Source: Peptococcaceae bacterium
Lineage (GTDB): Bacteria > Bacillota > Dehalobacteriia > UBA4068 > UBA4997
Assembly: GCA_022797295.1 (NCBI GenBank)
Contig: JAAWKH010000016.1
Location: 1-40,546, forward strand
Direction of reading: 5' to 3'
Length of the DNA stretch: 40,546 bases
Shown: piece by piece, positions 15,715-25,242 of the stretch
Numbering within the stretch: the stretch's first letter is position 1
Layout of the letters: every line of letters begins with the position of its first letter
Program-made: the position numbers and the translations under genes
Notes under the pieces: generated by a model
The model's database searches: none
Seen by the model: only the letters and a program-made list of their open reading frames with translations
What the model was told of the DNA's origin: nothing

Positions 15715-16725
15715 TTGAAGCAATATAATGTGGCAATCGTGGGCGCAACTGGCGCAGTTGGTCAGCAGCTGCTGAAAGTTTTGGCGGAGCGTGAATTTCC
15801 GGTGGGGCAACTTACTTTGCTGGCCTCGGCTCGTTCAGAGGGCAAGCAGATTGAGTGGCAGGGACAAAATTACACCGTGCATGAGGCTCGGCCAGAGGCT
15901 TTTGAGGGTGTGGATATTGTGCTTTTTGCCGGTGGTAATATCAGCAAAACCTTGGCGCCGGAAGCTGTGAAGCGCGGCGCGGTGTGCATTGACAACAGCA
16001 GCACGTTCCGCTATGACCCTGAGGTGCCGCTGGTGGTGCCGGAAGTGAACCCGGAGGATGTGCGCTGGCATAAGGGTATTATTGCCAACCCCAACTGCTC
16101 CACCATTCAGATGGTGGTGGCCTTGAAGCCGCTTTATGACAAATTTGGCCTGAAGCGGGTGGTTGTGGCAACTTATCAGGCTGTTTCCGGGGCCGGTAAG
16201 GAGGGCCTGGATGAGTTGGCGGCGCAAATTAAGGCTTTGGCAGCCGGTGAGGAGGCTCAGATTTCCACATTTCAGCATCAAATTGCTTGCAATTTAATTC
16301 CACATATTGACATTTTCCTTGAAAACGATTACACTAAAGAGGAAATGAAAATGACCTGGGAAACTCAGAAGATGCTGCACGATGAAAGCATTTGCCTTTC
16401 CGCCACGGCGGTTAGGGTGCCGGTGTTCCGCAGCCACGCTGAGGCGATTCATATTGAAACTGAAAAACCGGTGACGGCCGCGGAGGCGCGCGCAGTTTTG
16501 GCGGCGGCTCCGGGCATTGTTATTCAGGATGATCCGTCCAAAAATTTGTATCCCATGCCGCTTTACACCTCAGATACTGATGAGGTTTATGTTGGGCGTA
16601 TTCGCAAGGATATTGCGGTGGAAAACGGCCTTTCCCTGTTTGTGGTGGCCGATCAAATTCGCAAAGGTGCCGCCACCAACGCCGTGCAGATTGCGCAGCT
16701 GCTGGTGGCAGAGGGATTAGTTTAA
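15715..16725 (+). CDS. asd: Aspartate-semialdehyde dehydrogenase
   Basis: NADPH-dependent reduction of aspartyl phosphate to aspartate semialdehyde, the common precursor of lysine/DAP, threonine and methionine. The 336-residue protein has the N-terminal GATGAVGQQ nucleotide loop (10-18), the nucleophilic cysteine in NPNCST (C128) and the catalytic-region VPVFRSHAEAIHIE. It starts with TTG: GGAGG lies 9 bases upstream and the protein begins at the expected MKQYNVAIVGATG. Unlike in Bacillus, no aspartokinase gene (dapG) follows; dapA comes next after 25 bases. Confidence 0.97.
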   Translation: MKQYNVAIVGATGAVGQQLLKVLAEREFPVGQLTLLASARSEGKQIEWQGQNYTVHEARPEAFEGVDIVLFAGGNISKTLAPEAVKRGAVCIDNSSTFRYDPEVPLVVPEVNPEDVRWHKGIIANPNCSTIQMVVALKPLYDKFGLKRVVVATYQAVSGAGKEGLDELAAQIKALAAGEEAQISTFQHQIACNLIPHIDIFLENDYTKEEMKMTWETQKMLHDESICLSATAVRVPVFRSHAEAIHIETEKPVTAAEARAVLAAAPGIVIQDDPSKNLYPMPLYTSDTDEVYVGRIRKDIAVENGLSLFVVADQIRKGAATNAVQIAQLLVAEGLV

Positions 16726-16750
16726 GCTAAATACTACAAAGGAGCTGATG

Positions 16751-17665
16751 ATGGTGTTCTTTGGCAAGCTTGTGACGGCTATGGTGACGCCTTATGATAA
16801 AACGGGAGAGGTTGACTATAAAAAAGTGCAGGAGCTGGTTGGGCACTTGCAGAAAACAGGCTCTGACGGGGTGCTGGTTTGCGGCACCACTGGCGAGAGC
16901 CCTTGCCTGACTCCAGCTGAGCGCGCTAATATCTGGGCGGCCGCCAAAGAGGCGATTGCAGACGATTGCTGCTTGGTTGTGGGAACCACTGATAATGAAA
17001 CGGCTTACTCATGTGAGGTGGCCAAAAAGGCGCAGAAGCTGGGAGCCGCCGGCTTGCTGGCCGTGGCGCCTTATTACAATAAACCCTCGCAGGAGGGCTT
17101 GTATCGTCATTTTGCGGCAATCGCAGCCAGCTGCGACCTGCCGATAATTCTCTATAATATTCCCGGACGTACCGGGGTTAATTTGTTGCCGGAAACGGTG
17201 TTGCGGTTGGCGCAGGATTGCCCAAACATTACGGCAATCAAAGACGCCAGCGGCAATGTAGACACCGTTAGCCAGCTGATTTCTATTTTGCCCAGTGACT
17301 TTTATGTTTATTGCGGCGACGACGCGCTGCTGTTGCCCAGCCTGGCTTTGGGCGCCAGCGGGGTTATCAGCGTGGCTTCGCACCTGGTGGGGCGGGAGAT
17401 GTGCCGGATGATTGAGCTTTACCAAATGGGCCGCACCACGCAGGCTTTGCAAATTCATTTAAAATGTTATGAGCTATTTAAAAAGCTTTTCATCACCACC
17501 AATCCGGTGCCGGTTAAGGCTTGCCTGAATTTGCTGGGCTGGGATATGGGTGATTGTCGCCTGCCTTTGGCGCCGTCCAGCGAGGCTGAGCTGAAAGTTT
17601 TGCGGGAAGTTTTGCAAAAATATGATATACCCAGGTATGGCGAGCTGTTGACTGAGGTAAAATAA
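16751..17665 (+). CDS. dapA: 4-hydroxy-tetrahydrodipicolinate synthase
   Basis: Condenses pyruvate with aspartate semialdehyde, the committed step toward DAP and, through DpaAB, dipicolinate. It is a TIM-barrel of 304 residues, normal length. Catalytic residues are readable: CGTTGES (T46, T47), APYYNKPSQEG (Y109 of the neighbouring subunit), YNIPGRTG (Y135, R140) and the Schiff-base lysine in AIKDASGN (K164). ATG 16751 has GGAG 6 bases upstream; the ATG three bases earlier is too close. It is co-transcribed with asd and followed by a hairpin. Confidence 0.97.
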   Translation: MVFFGKLVTAMVTPYDKTGEVDYKKVQELVGHLQKTGSDGVLVCGTTGESPCLTPAERANIWAAAKEAIADDCCLVVGTTDNETAYSCEVAKKAQKLGAAGLLAVAPYYNKPSQEGLYRHFAAIAASCDLPIILYNIPGRTGVNLLPETVLRLAQDCPNITAIKDASGNVDTVSQLISILPSDFYVYCGDDALLLPSLALGASGVISVASHLVGREMCRMIELYQMGRTTQALQIHLKCYELFKKLFITTNPVPVKACLNLLGWDMGDCRLPLAPSSEAELKVLREVLQKYDIPRYGELLTEVK

Positions 17666-17765
17666 AAGCAGCAATTTAATTGATTGAAAGTGACTGATAA
17701 GGAATATCATTGGGCCGTTCATTTGTGAAAACGGCGTTGTGATTAAAAATAATTTAAGAGCTTTT

Positions 17766-17800
17766 AAGCCGCAGAAATGGCTAAGGCCGTTCTGCGGCTT
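17766..17800 (+). terminator. Hairpin after dapA
   Basis: Perfect 11-base arms (17766-17776 and 17790-17800). There is no T run after it, so it may be a partial terminator or mRNA 3' end stabiliser. Confidence 0.5.
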
Positions 17801-17859
17801 GCATATATAAGTTTATTGTCTATATCAATAAAAAAATAAAATAAAAAAGGAGTGTGATT

Positions 17860-19920
17860 ATGGACAAGGATAATTTTGAGGCCACCGGACAAAGCCCCAG
17901 CCTGCGCAGCACGGCAGCTGATGTGATTAAAAATTTGGCGCGTAGCGCCAAGCGAGCCGTCAGCAAGGAAACGGTGGACGAGCCTGTGCCCTCGGCCGCA
18001 ACCGCCAGCCCAGAGGCGGCGGCTGAGGCGGGCAATCAGCAGCCGCGGCGAGCTAATGGTCGTGGCCGGCAAACCAGCCGCCCCAAGTCGGATGAGCGTA
18101 AAAAATCAACCGTATCGAACCGGCCGGCAACCAAAAATGCGGCTGGCCTGGCCGGTAAAGCTTCGGTTGGCAAATCGGCCGCTGCCAAGGCGGCTGGCAA
18201 AACAGCTGCGGCTAAGGGGGCGGCCAATCCCAAAGCGGCTGGTTCCAAGGCGACTGGCTCAAAGCTTTCTAATCAAAAGCTGACGATTATTCCCCTGGGT
18301 GGTTTGGGGGAGGTTGGCAAAAATATGACCGCCTTTAAGTATGGCAACAACATTGTGGTGGTTGACGGCGGTATGACTTTCCCTGATGAGGAACAGCTGG
18401 GCATTGATTTGGTGATTCCTGATTACAGCTATCTGCTGGAAAACAAGAGTATGGTGCGGGGTATTTTTGTTACTCACGGTCATGAGGACCACATTGGCGC
18501 TCTGCCTTATGTGATGAAAGATCTGAAAGTGCCGATTTACGGCAGCCGTCTGACTTTGGGCTTGCTGCGGGGCAAGTTGAAAGAACACAATTTGAGCGCG
18601 GCCAACCTGCACGAGGTGAGCGCCGGCGAAACTATCACCGCCGGCCCGTTTAAGGTGGAATTTATTCACGTATCCCATAGTATTCCAGATTCTATGGCTC
18701 TGGCTTTGCACACCCCGGTGGGTGTTTGCTTGCACACCGGCGATTTTAAGATTGATATGTCGCCGATTGACAATCAGTTTATGGACTTAAACCGCATTTC
18801 TGAGCTGGGCCAGCAGGGCGTTTTGCTGTTGATGGCTGACAGCACCAATGTGGAGCGGCCAGGTTTTACGGCCTCGGAAAAATCGGTGGGGCCGGCTCTG
18901 GACAACATCTTTTTGAACGCCACTGGCCGGGTGATTGTAACCACCTTTGCCAGCAATGTGCACCGTATTCAGCAGGCCATTTGGGCTGCTGAGCGCACCG
19001 GGCGCAAAGTGGCCGTGGTGGGGCGCGGTATGAACAACGTGGTTGGTATTGCCAGCGAGCTTGGTTATTTGAAAGTTAAGGCCAATACTTTTATTGATAT
19101 TAATGATATTCGTAAGTTTTCAGACCGCAAGCTGGCTATTTTGACTACCGGCAGCCAAGGTGAAACATTGGCCGGATTAACCCGAATGTCACAGGGCGAG
19201 CACCGCCAGGTGCAGCTGCGCACCGGCGATTTGGTGGTGATTTCCGCCAATCCTATCCCGGGCAATGAAAAAATGATTTCCAAAACGGTGGACAACCTCT
19301 ATCATCAAGGGGTGGATGTGGCTTATGGCCGCGGCTTGGGCTTGCATGTGTCTGGCCACGCCAGCCAGGAAGATTTGAAGTTGATTTTCAATTTGGTGCG
19401 TCCGCGCTTCTTTATGCCGGTGCACGGCGAGTACCGTATGCTTTGCGAGCACGGCAAGCTGGCTAGCAGTATGGGCGTGCCGCCGAAAAACATCTTTATT
19501 ATGGAAAACGGCCAGGTGTTGGAGCTTTCTGCCCGCAGCGGACGCATTGCCGGAGCGGTGCATGCTGGCCAAACCCTGATTGACGGCCGCGGCATTGGCG
19601 ATGTGGGCACCACAGTGCTGAAAGACCGCAAACAGCTATCCAACGATGGCATTGTTATCGCCAGCATTGTTATTAACCGCGACACTTGCCGCCTGCACAG
19701 CATGCCTTATATCTTCTCCCGTGGTTTTGTATATGAAAAGGGTAACGATACCATTTTCCGCGAGGTGGAAAAGCGCATTGTACGCGTGGTGGAATCAATG
19801 GGCGAGCGTGATTATAATCAGGCGGCCCTGAAAACTAACATTAAAAACACCATTGCCCGCGTGTGCTCGGAGCGTACTGGGCGGCGGCCGATTGTGGTGC
19901 CAATTATTAATGAAATTTAA
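17860..19920 (+). CDS. rnj: Ribonuclease J with long basic N-terminal tail
   Basis: A metallo-beta-lactamase/beta-CASP ribonuclease with both 5'-exonuclease and endonuclease activity in mRNA decay and RNA maturation. The core starts near residue 139 (KLTIIPLGGLGEVGKN). The zinc motif HGHEDH is at 206-211, followed by HVSHSIPD, HTGDFKID and the late HVSGHAS. Core length (about 546) is normal. Before it lies an unusual tail of about 138 residues: an acidic/neutral part and then an Ala/Lys/Gly/Ser-rich stretch (about 90-138) reminiscent of histone H1 tails. ATG 17860 has AAAGGAG 7 bases upstream. Its place between dapA and tepA equals that of Bacillus rnjB (ymfA). Whether a second RNase J exists elsewhere is unknown. 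Confidence 0.95.
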   Translation: MDKDNFEATGQSPSLRSTAADVIKNLARSAKRAVSKETVDEPVPSAATASPEAAAEAGNQQPRRANGRGRQTSRPKSDERKKSTVSNRPATKNAAGLAGKASVGKSAAAKAAGKTAAAKGAANPKAAGSKATGSKLSNQKLTIIPLGGLGEVGKNMTAFKYGNNIVVVDGGMTFPDEEQLGIDLVIPDYSYLLENKSMVRGIFVTHGHEDHIGALPYVMKDLKVPIYGSRLTLGLLRGKLKEHNLSAANLHEVSAGETITAGPFKVEFIHVSHSIPDSMALALHTPVGVCLHTGDFKIDMSPIDNQFMDLNRISELGQQGVLLLMADSTNVERPGFTASEKSVGPALDNIFLNATGRVIVTTFASNVHRIQQAIWAAERTGRKVAVVGRGMNNVVGIASELGYLKVKANTFIDINDIRKFSDRKLAILTTGSQGETLAGLTRMSQGEHRQVQLRTGDLVVISANPIPGNEKMISKTVDNLYHQGVDVAYGRGLGLHVSGHASQEDLKLIFNLVRPRFFMPVHGEYRMLCEHGKLASSMGVPPKNIFIMENGQVLELSARSGRIAGAVHAGQTLIDGRGIGDVGTTVLKDRKQLSNDGIVIASIVINRDTCRLHSMPYIFSRGFVYEKGNDTIFREVEKRIVRVVESMGERDYNQAALKTNIKNTIARVCSERTGRRPIVVPIINEI

Positions 19921-19948
19921 GTGCTTAAATTAGCTTGTATTTAGGAAT

Positions 19949-19990
19949 AAATTATAGCGGCGTTCAATTTTGAAAATGCCGCTATAATTT
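19949..19990 (+). terminator. Strong terminator after the RNase J gene
   Basis: Thirteen-base perfect arms (19949-19961, 19978-19990), with a further inner stem (TTCAA/TTGAA) and a T-rich tail. Confidence 0.85.
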
Positions 19991-20035
19991 TTGCTATTTT
20001 GGGGTAGTCTATTGCTAAAAAGGAGAGTGCGTTTG

Positions 20036-20788
20036 ATGAGTAAAGAGGAAAAGCGGACGCGGGATATTATACCTAGCGACCCAACAGACCCTAACGAAGC
20101 AGATCCTCAGAGCGAAGGCGGCCAGGAAGCTGACAATGTAGACCGCTCCAAGGTGCTGGATGATTTGGGCGCCACCGACGTGCCCGATATGCAGAGCGAC
20201 ATCCACGTGTTGACGATTATTGGCCAGGTGGAGGGCCATTTGGTGATGCCATCCCAAAACAAAACCACCAAATATGAGCATGTTATTCCGCAACTGGTGG
20301 CGGTGGAGGAAAGCCCGGAGATTAAGGGCTTGTTGGTGGTGCTGAACACCGTGGGCGGCGATGTGGAAGCCGGTTTGGCTATTGCCGAGCTGATGGCCAG
20401 CATGCACAAGCCGGTGGTTTCCTTGGTTTTGGGCGGCGGCCACAGCATTGGCGTGCCTATTGCCGTGGCGGCCCGCAAATCGCTGATTGCTTCCACCGCC
20501 ACAATGACCATTCATCCCATTCGGATGACCGGTTTGGTTTTGGGTGTGCAGCAAAGTTTTGACTATCTGGAGCGTATGCAGGACCGGGTGATTGGCTTTG
20601 TAACCTCACATTCCGGTATATCTGACCGGCAAATGCGCCAATATATGATGAATACCGGCGAGTTGGCCCGCGATATTGGCACGGTTTTGGCCGGCGACGA
20701 GGCGGTGAAGTGCGGCCTGATTGACGAGGTGGGCGGCTTGGCCGAGGCCTTGGCTTCTTTGCACCAAATGATAGATGAGCAAGCTTGA
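20036..20788 (+). CDS. tepA: TepA-like ClpP/crotonase-fold serine protease
   Basis: A 250-residue ClpP-related protease of the TepA/YmfB family (translocation-enhancing protein in Bacillus, later linked to degradation of small spore proteins or secretion). The fold motifs are present: [19 protein letters not shown], the catalytic serine in [10 protein letters not shown] (S137) and the histidine in MTIHPIRM (H160). The first 55 residues are an acidic linker. The start is ATG 20036, with AAAGGAGAG upstream; the longer frame to 19991 would begin inside the terminator. The order RNase J-tepA-ylzJ-ftsK is as in Bacillus. Confidence 0.93.
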   Translation: MSKEEKRTRDIIPSDPTDPNEADPQSEGGQEADNVDRSKVLDDLGATDVPDMQSDIHVLTIIGQVEGHLVMPSQNKTTKYEHVIPQLVAVEESPEIKGLLVVLNTVGGDVEAGLAIAELMASMHKPVVSLVLGGGHSIGVPIAVAARKSLIASTATMTIHPIRMTGLVLGVQQSFDYLERMQDRVIGFVTSHSGISDRQMRQYMMNTGELARDIGTVLAGDEAVKCGLIDEVGGLAEALASLHQMIDEQA

Positions 20789-20804
20789 AGAGGAGGGATT
20801 GAGA

Positions 20805-20996
20805 ATGTTGTGGAGTATTATCCCGGAGGACGTGGTTTTTAACGGCCTGGCGGAGGAGCCGACGGCGGTTGAATTAAACAATGAGCCGGAGGCTTGCCGC
20901 TGCTGCAATCCAAAAGATTTTCTTCAAAGTCAACGGCAGAATTTTGCTGCTGAAATAAAGGATTATCGTCATTTTTGCCGAATTAAAAACAGTTAA
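20805..20996 (+). CDS. ylzJ: YlzJ-like protein
   Basis: A 63-residue protein beginning MLWSIIPEDVVFNG, as in the YlzJ-like family (short proteins found between tepA and ftsK in spore formers; function unknown). It has a CxCC motif (RCCN) around residues 32-34 in an otherwise acidic sequence. GAGGAGGGA lies about 8 bases before ATG 20805. It is 16 bases after tepA and probably in the same transcript. Confidence 0.8.
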   Translation: MLWSIIPEDVVFNGLAEEPTAVELNNEPEACRCCNPKDFLQSQRQNFAAEIKDYRHFCRIKNS

Positions 20997-21050
20997 GATA
21001 AAAGAAAATATCTTGAATTAAAAAAGTTTTGATGAGGAAGAAGAAAGGTA

Positions 21051-24000
21051 ATGGCAACGGCAAAAAAAACAACAAGCAAGGCGAGCAGTACAAGTGGAGC
21101 GGGCAAAAAAGCTTCATCCAGTAAAAGCGGCAGCAAAAAGACAGCGGCCAAAAACACCGGAGCTAAAAAAACAAAGGCGGCTTCCCAAACGGGCGGCGTT
21201 GAGCCGGTGGAGGCTGAGCAGAACCAAACCCGTTTGGTTGGCGTTGGGCTGATGTTGGTTGGCTTGATGTTGAGCCTGTGGTTTGCCCTGATTGGCCTGG
21301 GTGTTTTTGGCGCGGAGTCAACGCCGGGCCAAATGCTGCTGGCGGTGCCGGCCGGGCTGGCCAACATTACTTTGGCGCTTTCCGCAGTTTATCTGGGCTA
21401 TACCCTATATAGTGAGCGCAAGGGGCGTTTTGGGGCCTGGCAGGTGGCAGGGGCTTGTTTTTTTCTGCTGGCTTTGGTGGGGCTTTTGCATTTGCCTTAC
21501 TTTGCGGTGGAGCCAACGGCGGAGGCTTCCGGCTTGGCGCAAGCCTGGCAGGCTGGTTTGCAGGGCTTGGGCGGCAGTGTGTGCGGCTTTTTGGTGGCTT
21601 TGCTGGTTTGCTGGCTGCCAGGGCAAGCCGCGCCTTACATAGTTTTGTTGGCCTTTTTGCTGCTGGGGATTATGTTGGCCACGGATATGCGGATTTTTGG
21701 CGCGGCGGCCAAGAGCTGGCATAAATCTCGTTTGGCGGCGCGGGAGAAAAAGCAGGCGGCAGCGGCGGCCAGAGAACAAGCGGCGGCTGAGGCTGCTTTG
21801 CAGGGCCCGCCTAAGCGGCCAACCAGAACCAGTTTTGAGGCGGACGACGATACCGGCCAACCTTGGCATACGGAAAAACTGGAGATTACTTTGCCGCCGG
21901 TGATTACGGAATACAGCGGCAGCCGTTTTGCCGATGTGCCGCGCGAGGCTTACGACCATGTTACGGTGGGCCAAATGCTGGGTGATGATTTGGATTACGG
22001 CTTGCCGGAGACAAATCCAACCGATGAATATGCTAGTATTCACGCTGGTTTTACCACGATTGTGAGAAATCAAGCTGCAAATCAAGTTGTTCAGCCGCGG
22101 CCGGCCATTCCCGCGCAGCGGCAACGGCCTCAGCCCACGCCCGTAGTCTCGCCTCTGCGAGAAACCTTTGCTCAGCTGGCGCATGAGCGCTTTTTGGAGG
22201 ATCAAGCGGAGGAGTTCAGCGAGACTGAATCGGCGGCCTTTCCGTTGGCGGCGGAAACGGAAACTGTTGCGGATAACGGCGTTGAGCTGACGGATAATGT
22301 GGCCGCTTTTGACGAGGAATATTTGCCTTACGCGGAGCGGACGGAGCCGGCGGCCTCAGCTTATATGCAGGAGTTGAATGAGGAAATTGCTGATTTGACG
22401 CAAACGACGGCGCGGGATAATATCATTGCTTTTCCTGGCACGGCTGCTGTGGATAATGAAGATATTGAAGATATTGAGGATAATGAGGATAATGCTGCTG
22501 AAAGCGCTTTGGAAGTAGATTTAGTTGACGCAGATTTAATTAAAGATAATATTGAAAATAATAGCGAAGAATGGATTGAGGATGAAGCAAATATTGAGAA
22601 CGGCTTGCCAGAGGGAGATATTGCCGAAGATAATATTGAGGATGAAATTTTTGAAGAAAATAGTGTAGATGAAAATAATATAATAGAAGAAACTGAACGG
22701 CAGGAGCCAAAACCGGAGCCTGCGCCGGTCTATCCCAAGGGCGGCGAGGTACATACTAAGCTGGAGCGGGTGGTGGATTATCAGTTGCCGCCGCTTTCCT
22801 TGATGAAAGGCGGCATTGTGGTGAAAAACCCGCGCATCAACCAGCGGATTATGGACGATAGTATGCGCCTGGAGCAGGTGCTGGCCAGCTTTGGCGTGAA
22901 AACTAAGGTGGTGGAAGTGGTTTGCGGGCCCTCCATTATTCGCTATGAGTTGCAGCCGGCCCCAGGGGTGAAAATTTCCCGCATTGTCAATTTGGCGGAC
23001 GATATTGCCCTGGCCTTGGCGGCGCGTGGTCTGCGCATTGAGGCCCCGGTGCCCGGCAAACCGGTGGTGGGCATTGAGGTGGCGCGCGAGCAAACCAGCC
23101 CGGTTTACTTTAAGGACGTTTTGAGTTCGGAGAATTTCCGCAAGAGCAAGTCCAAAATCAGCATTGCTTTGGGCATTGACATCAACGGCAGCGCTATTGT
23201 GGGCAATTTGGCGGAAATGCCCCACCTGCTGATTGCCGGTGCCACTGGTTCTGGTAAAAGCGTTTGTATGAACACCTTGATTTGTAGTATTCTCTACAAA
23301 GCGCGGCCGGATGAAGTGAAGATGATTATGATTGACCCGAAAAAGGTGGAGATGACCGGCTACACCGGGCTGCCACATTTGGGACGGCCGGTGGTGACTG
23401 ACGCTAAAAAGGCGGCGCAGGTGCTAAAGGAAATTGTCAATGAGATGGACCGGCGTTATCTGGTGTTTGTGGACGCCGGCGTGAAGAATTTTGTTACTTA
23501 TAACGAGCTGCCGGACGTGGTGAAGCTGCCGCAGATTGTGGTGCTGATTGACGAGTTGGCCGATTTGATGATGGTGGCCTCCAAAGACGTTGAGGAGTCC
23601 ATCTGCCGGCTGGCTCAGCTGGCCCGTGCGGCGGGCATTCATCTGGTGATTGCCACGCAGAGGCCCTCGGTGGATGTTATCACCGGGCTTATCAAGGCCA
23701 ACGTGCCCTCCCGCATTGCTTTTGCGGTGTCCTCGCAGATTGATTCGCGCACGATTTTGGATATGGGCGGCGCGGAAAAACTGTTGGGCAAGGGCGATAT
23801 GCTTTATTATCCGATTGGCCAGCAAAAACCGTTGCGTGTGCAGGGCGCTTTTTTGACGGAGGAGGAAATTCACGATTTGGTGGCCTACTGCAAGGAGCAG
23901 GCCAAACCGGAATATTTGGAACTGCCGGAGGTTCAGGAACCGGCTGCGGAGGAACGCCCGGAGGAGCAGGCCAAGCCCCGCTTTGACGCGCTGTTTATCG

Positions 24001-24242
24001 ACGCTTGCCAGCAGATAATCAGCAGCGGCCAGGCCTCGGCTTCATCCTTGCAACGGCGTTTCAGCATTGGCTACAATCGGGCGGCGCGTCTGATTGATAC
24101 TATGCAGGAGGAGGGCATTGTCAGCGCTCCGGCCGGCAACAAGCGCACCGTTTTGATGGATATGGCAACATTTGAGGCCTTATATGTCAATCCGCCGGCT
24201 GCAACGGCGGAAGAGGCGGAGCCAGAGGAGGCAGAAGCCTGA
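21051..24242 (+). CDS. ftsK: DNA translocase FtsK/SpoIIIE
   Basis: Septum-located ATP-driven DNA pump that clears chromosomes from the division or sporulation septum. Parts in order: a Lys/Ser/Ala-rich tail (1-50); four membrane segments (about 60-215); a long linker (about 225-580) with a very acidic Asn/Asp/Glu/Ile-rich part (about 465-555); the alpha domain; the RecA-like motor with Walker A GATGSGKS (about 730) and Walker B VVLIDELADLM (about 830); and a C-terminal winged-helix gamma domain (about 978-1025) for orienting-sequence recognition. At 1063 residues it is longer than Bacillus SpoIIIE (about 790), mainly because of the tail and linker. GAAGAAAGG lies close before ATG 21051. Only one translocase gene is seen here, so it probably serves both division and sporulation. 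Confidence 0.97.
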   Translation: MATAKKTTSKASSTSGAGKKASSSKSGSKKTAAKNTGAKKTKAASQTGGVEPVEAEQNQTRLVGVGLMLVGLMLSLWFALIGLGVFGAESTPGQMLLAVPAGLANITLALSAVYLGYTLYSERKGRFGAWQVAGACFFLLALVGLLHLPYFAVEPTAEASGLAQAWQAGLQGLGGSVCGFLVALLVCWLPGQAAPYIVLLAFLLLGIMLATDMRIFGAAAKSWHKSRLAAREKKQAAAAAREQAAAEAALQGPPKRPTRTSFEADDDTGQPWHTEKLEITLPPVITEYSGSRFADVPREAYDHVTVGQMLGDDLDYGLPETNPTDEYASIHAGFTTIVRNQAANQVVQPRPAIPAQRQRPQPTPVVSPLRETFAQLAHERFLEDQAEEFSETESAAFPLAAETETVADNGVELTDNVAAFDEEYLPYAERTEPAASAYMQELNEEIADLTQTTARDNIIAFPGTAAVDNEDIEDIEDNEDNAAESALEVDLVDADLIKDNIENNSEEWIEDEANIENGLPEGDIAEDNIEDEIFEENSVDENNIIEETERQEPKPEPAPVYPKGGEVHTKLERVVDYQLPPLSLMKGGIVVKNPRINQRIMDDSMRLEQVLASFGVKTKVVEVVCGPSIIRYELQPAPGVKISRIVNLADDIALALAARGLRIEAPVPGKPVVGIEVAREQTSPVYFKDVLSSENFRKSKSKISIALGIDINGSAIVGNLAEMPHLLIAGATGSGKSVCMNTLICSILYKARPDEVKMIMIDPKKVEMTGYTGLPHLGRPVVTDAKKAAQVLKEIVNEMDRRYLVFVDAGVKNFVTYNELPDVVKLPQIVVLIDELADLMMVASKDVEESICRLAQLARAAGIHLVIATQRPSVDVITGLIKANVPSRIAFAVSSQIDSRTILDMGGAEKLLGKGDMLYYPIGQQKPLRVQGAFLTEEEIHDLVAYCKEQAKPEYLELPEVQEPAAEERPEEQAKPRFDALFIDACQQIISSGQASASSLQRRFSIGYNRAARLIDTMQEEGIVSAPAGNKRTVLMDMATFEALYVNPPAATAEEAEPEEAEA

Positions 24243-24303
24243 TAAATTGGGATAGATTAATAATGTGATTTGGGAATTGGTTTAGGGAAAGGCGGTTGCT
24301 CCA

Positions 24304-25215
24304 TTGTTAGAGGAAAATGGCAAATTGATGCGAATAACCAGGGAGACCCTGGGTTACACCTACGCCCAGGTGGAGGAGGCCACCAAGGTGCGGGAGTTTT
24401 ATCTGCAACTTTTGGAAAACGGCGATTTGGCTCAAATGCCGGGACGGATTTACGCCATTGGCTTTGCGGATACTTACGCCCGTTTTTTGGGGATGGATCC
24501 AGCCCCCATTTTGGCTGACGTTAAATCTTACTATGAGGTGAACACCAAGCAGAACAGCTTTGAGGCCTATGTGTCCGGCAAAAAGGTGGTGCAGGCTATG
24601 GCGGAGGGCAAAAGCTACGACCCAAGCCTGCATGATGTGAAAAACAAGGCGCAGAGCCGCTTGCAGGACCAAAACAGCAAGGCGGACGCGGCTAATCAGT
24701 TGAGGGCGCAGGGTGTTTCCAACGGCGCTTTGGGCCACCCAATCCGCACGCGCAGCAAACGTTTTGGCCGGCGTTTTATCTGGCTGGTGCTGGGCAGCGT
24801 GATGGTGCTGCTTATGTTGATGTTGTATCTTTTGCAGGACAATCCGGCGATGCCGGGAGGCGTTGACGACCCGCAGCCGCCTAGCCTGAATAATGAGGCT
24901 CCTATTGTGCTGATTGTGCGGGCGGTTGGTGAGGACGTTTGGATGGGCGTGCGCATTGACGGCAGCGAAACCAGCACGCATCACACCATTCCGGCCGGCG
25001 CTTCGGAGGTGTTCTCGGCCAATGAGTCCATTTATATTCGCACCAACAATGCCTTGCATTTGGAGCTGGAATATAACGGCCAAACGATTACCAATTTCAG
25101 CGGTGGTTTTGACGTATATAATTTGGACTTTACAACCACTGGATATAGCGGCTATGACGACAATCACCGGCCGCCCAGCGAATTGTTGGGCACGGCGGGC
25201 AATCAGCCGCAATAA
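24304..25215 (+). CDS. rodZ: RodZ-like helix-turn-helix membrane protein (YmfM)
   Basis: Cell-shape protein linking MreB to the membrane in other bacteria. It has an N-terminal HTH_25 domain (about 5-75, with TRETLGYTYAQVEEATKV and YLQLLENGDL), a flexible linker, a single membrane segment (about 156-177) and a periplasmic DUF4115 domain (about 195-285, with AVGEDVWMGVRIDG). It starts at TTG 24304, after GGGAAAGGCGG; upstream the frame is closed by a stop. Length 303 aa is normal. The position between ftsK and rimO/pgsA matches ymfM of Bacillus. Confidence 0.9.
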   Translation: MLEENGKLMRITRETLGYTYAQVEEATKVREFYLQLLENGDLAQMPGRIYAIGFADTYARFLGMDPAPILADVKSYYEVNTKQNSFEAYVSGKKVVQAMAEGKSYDPSLHDVKNKAQSRLQDQNSKADAANQLRAQGVSNGALGHPIRTRSKRFGRRFIWLVLGSVMVLLMLMLYLLQDNPAMPGGVDDPQPPSLNNEAPIVLIVRAVGEDVWMGVRIDGSETSTHHTIPAGASEVFSANESIYIRTNNALHLELEYNGQTITNFSGGFDVYNLDFTTTGYSGYDDNHRPPSELLGTAGNQPQ

Positions 25216-25242
25216 AAGCGATGAGTTAAAAGAGGCGGAAAA

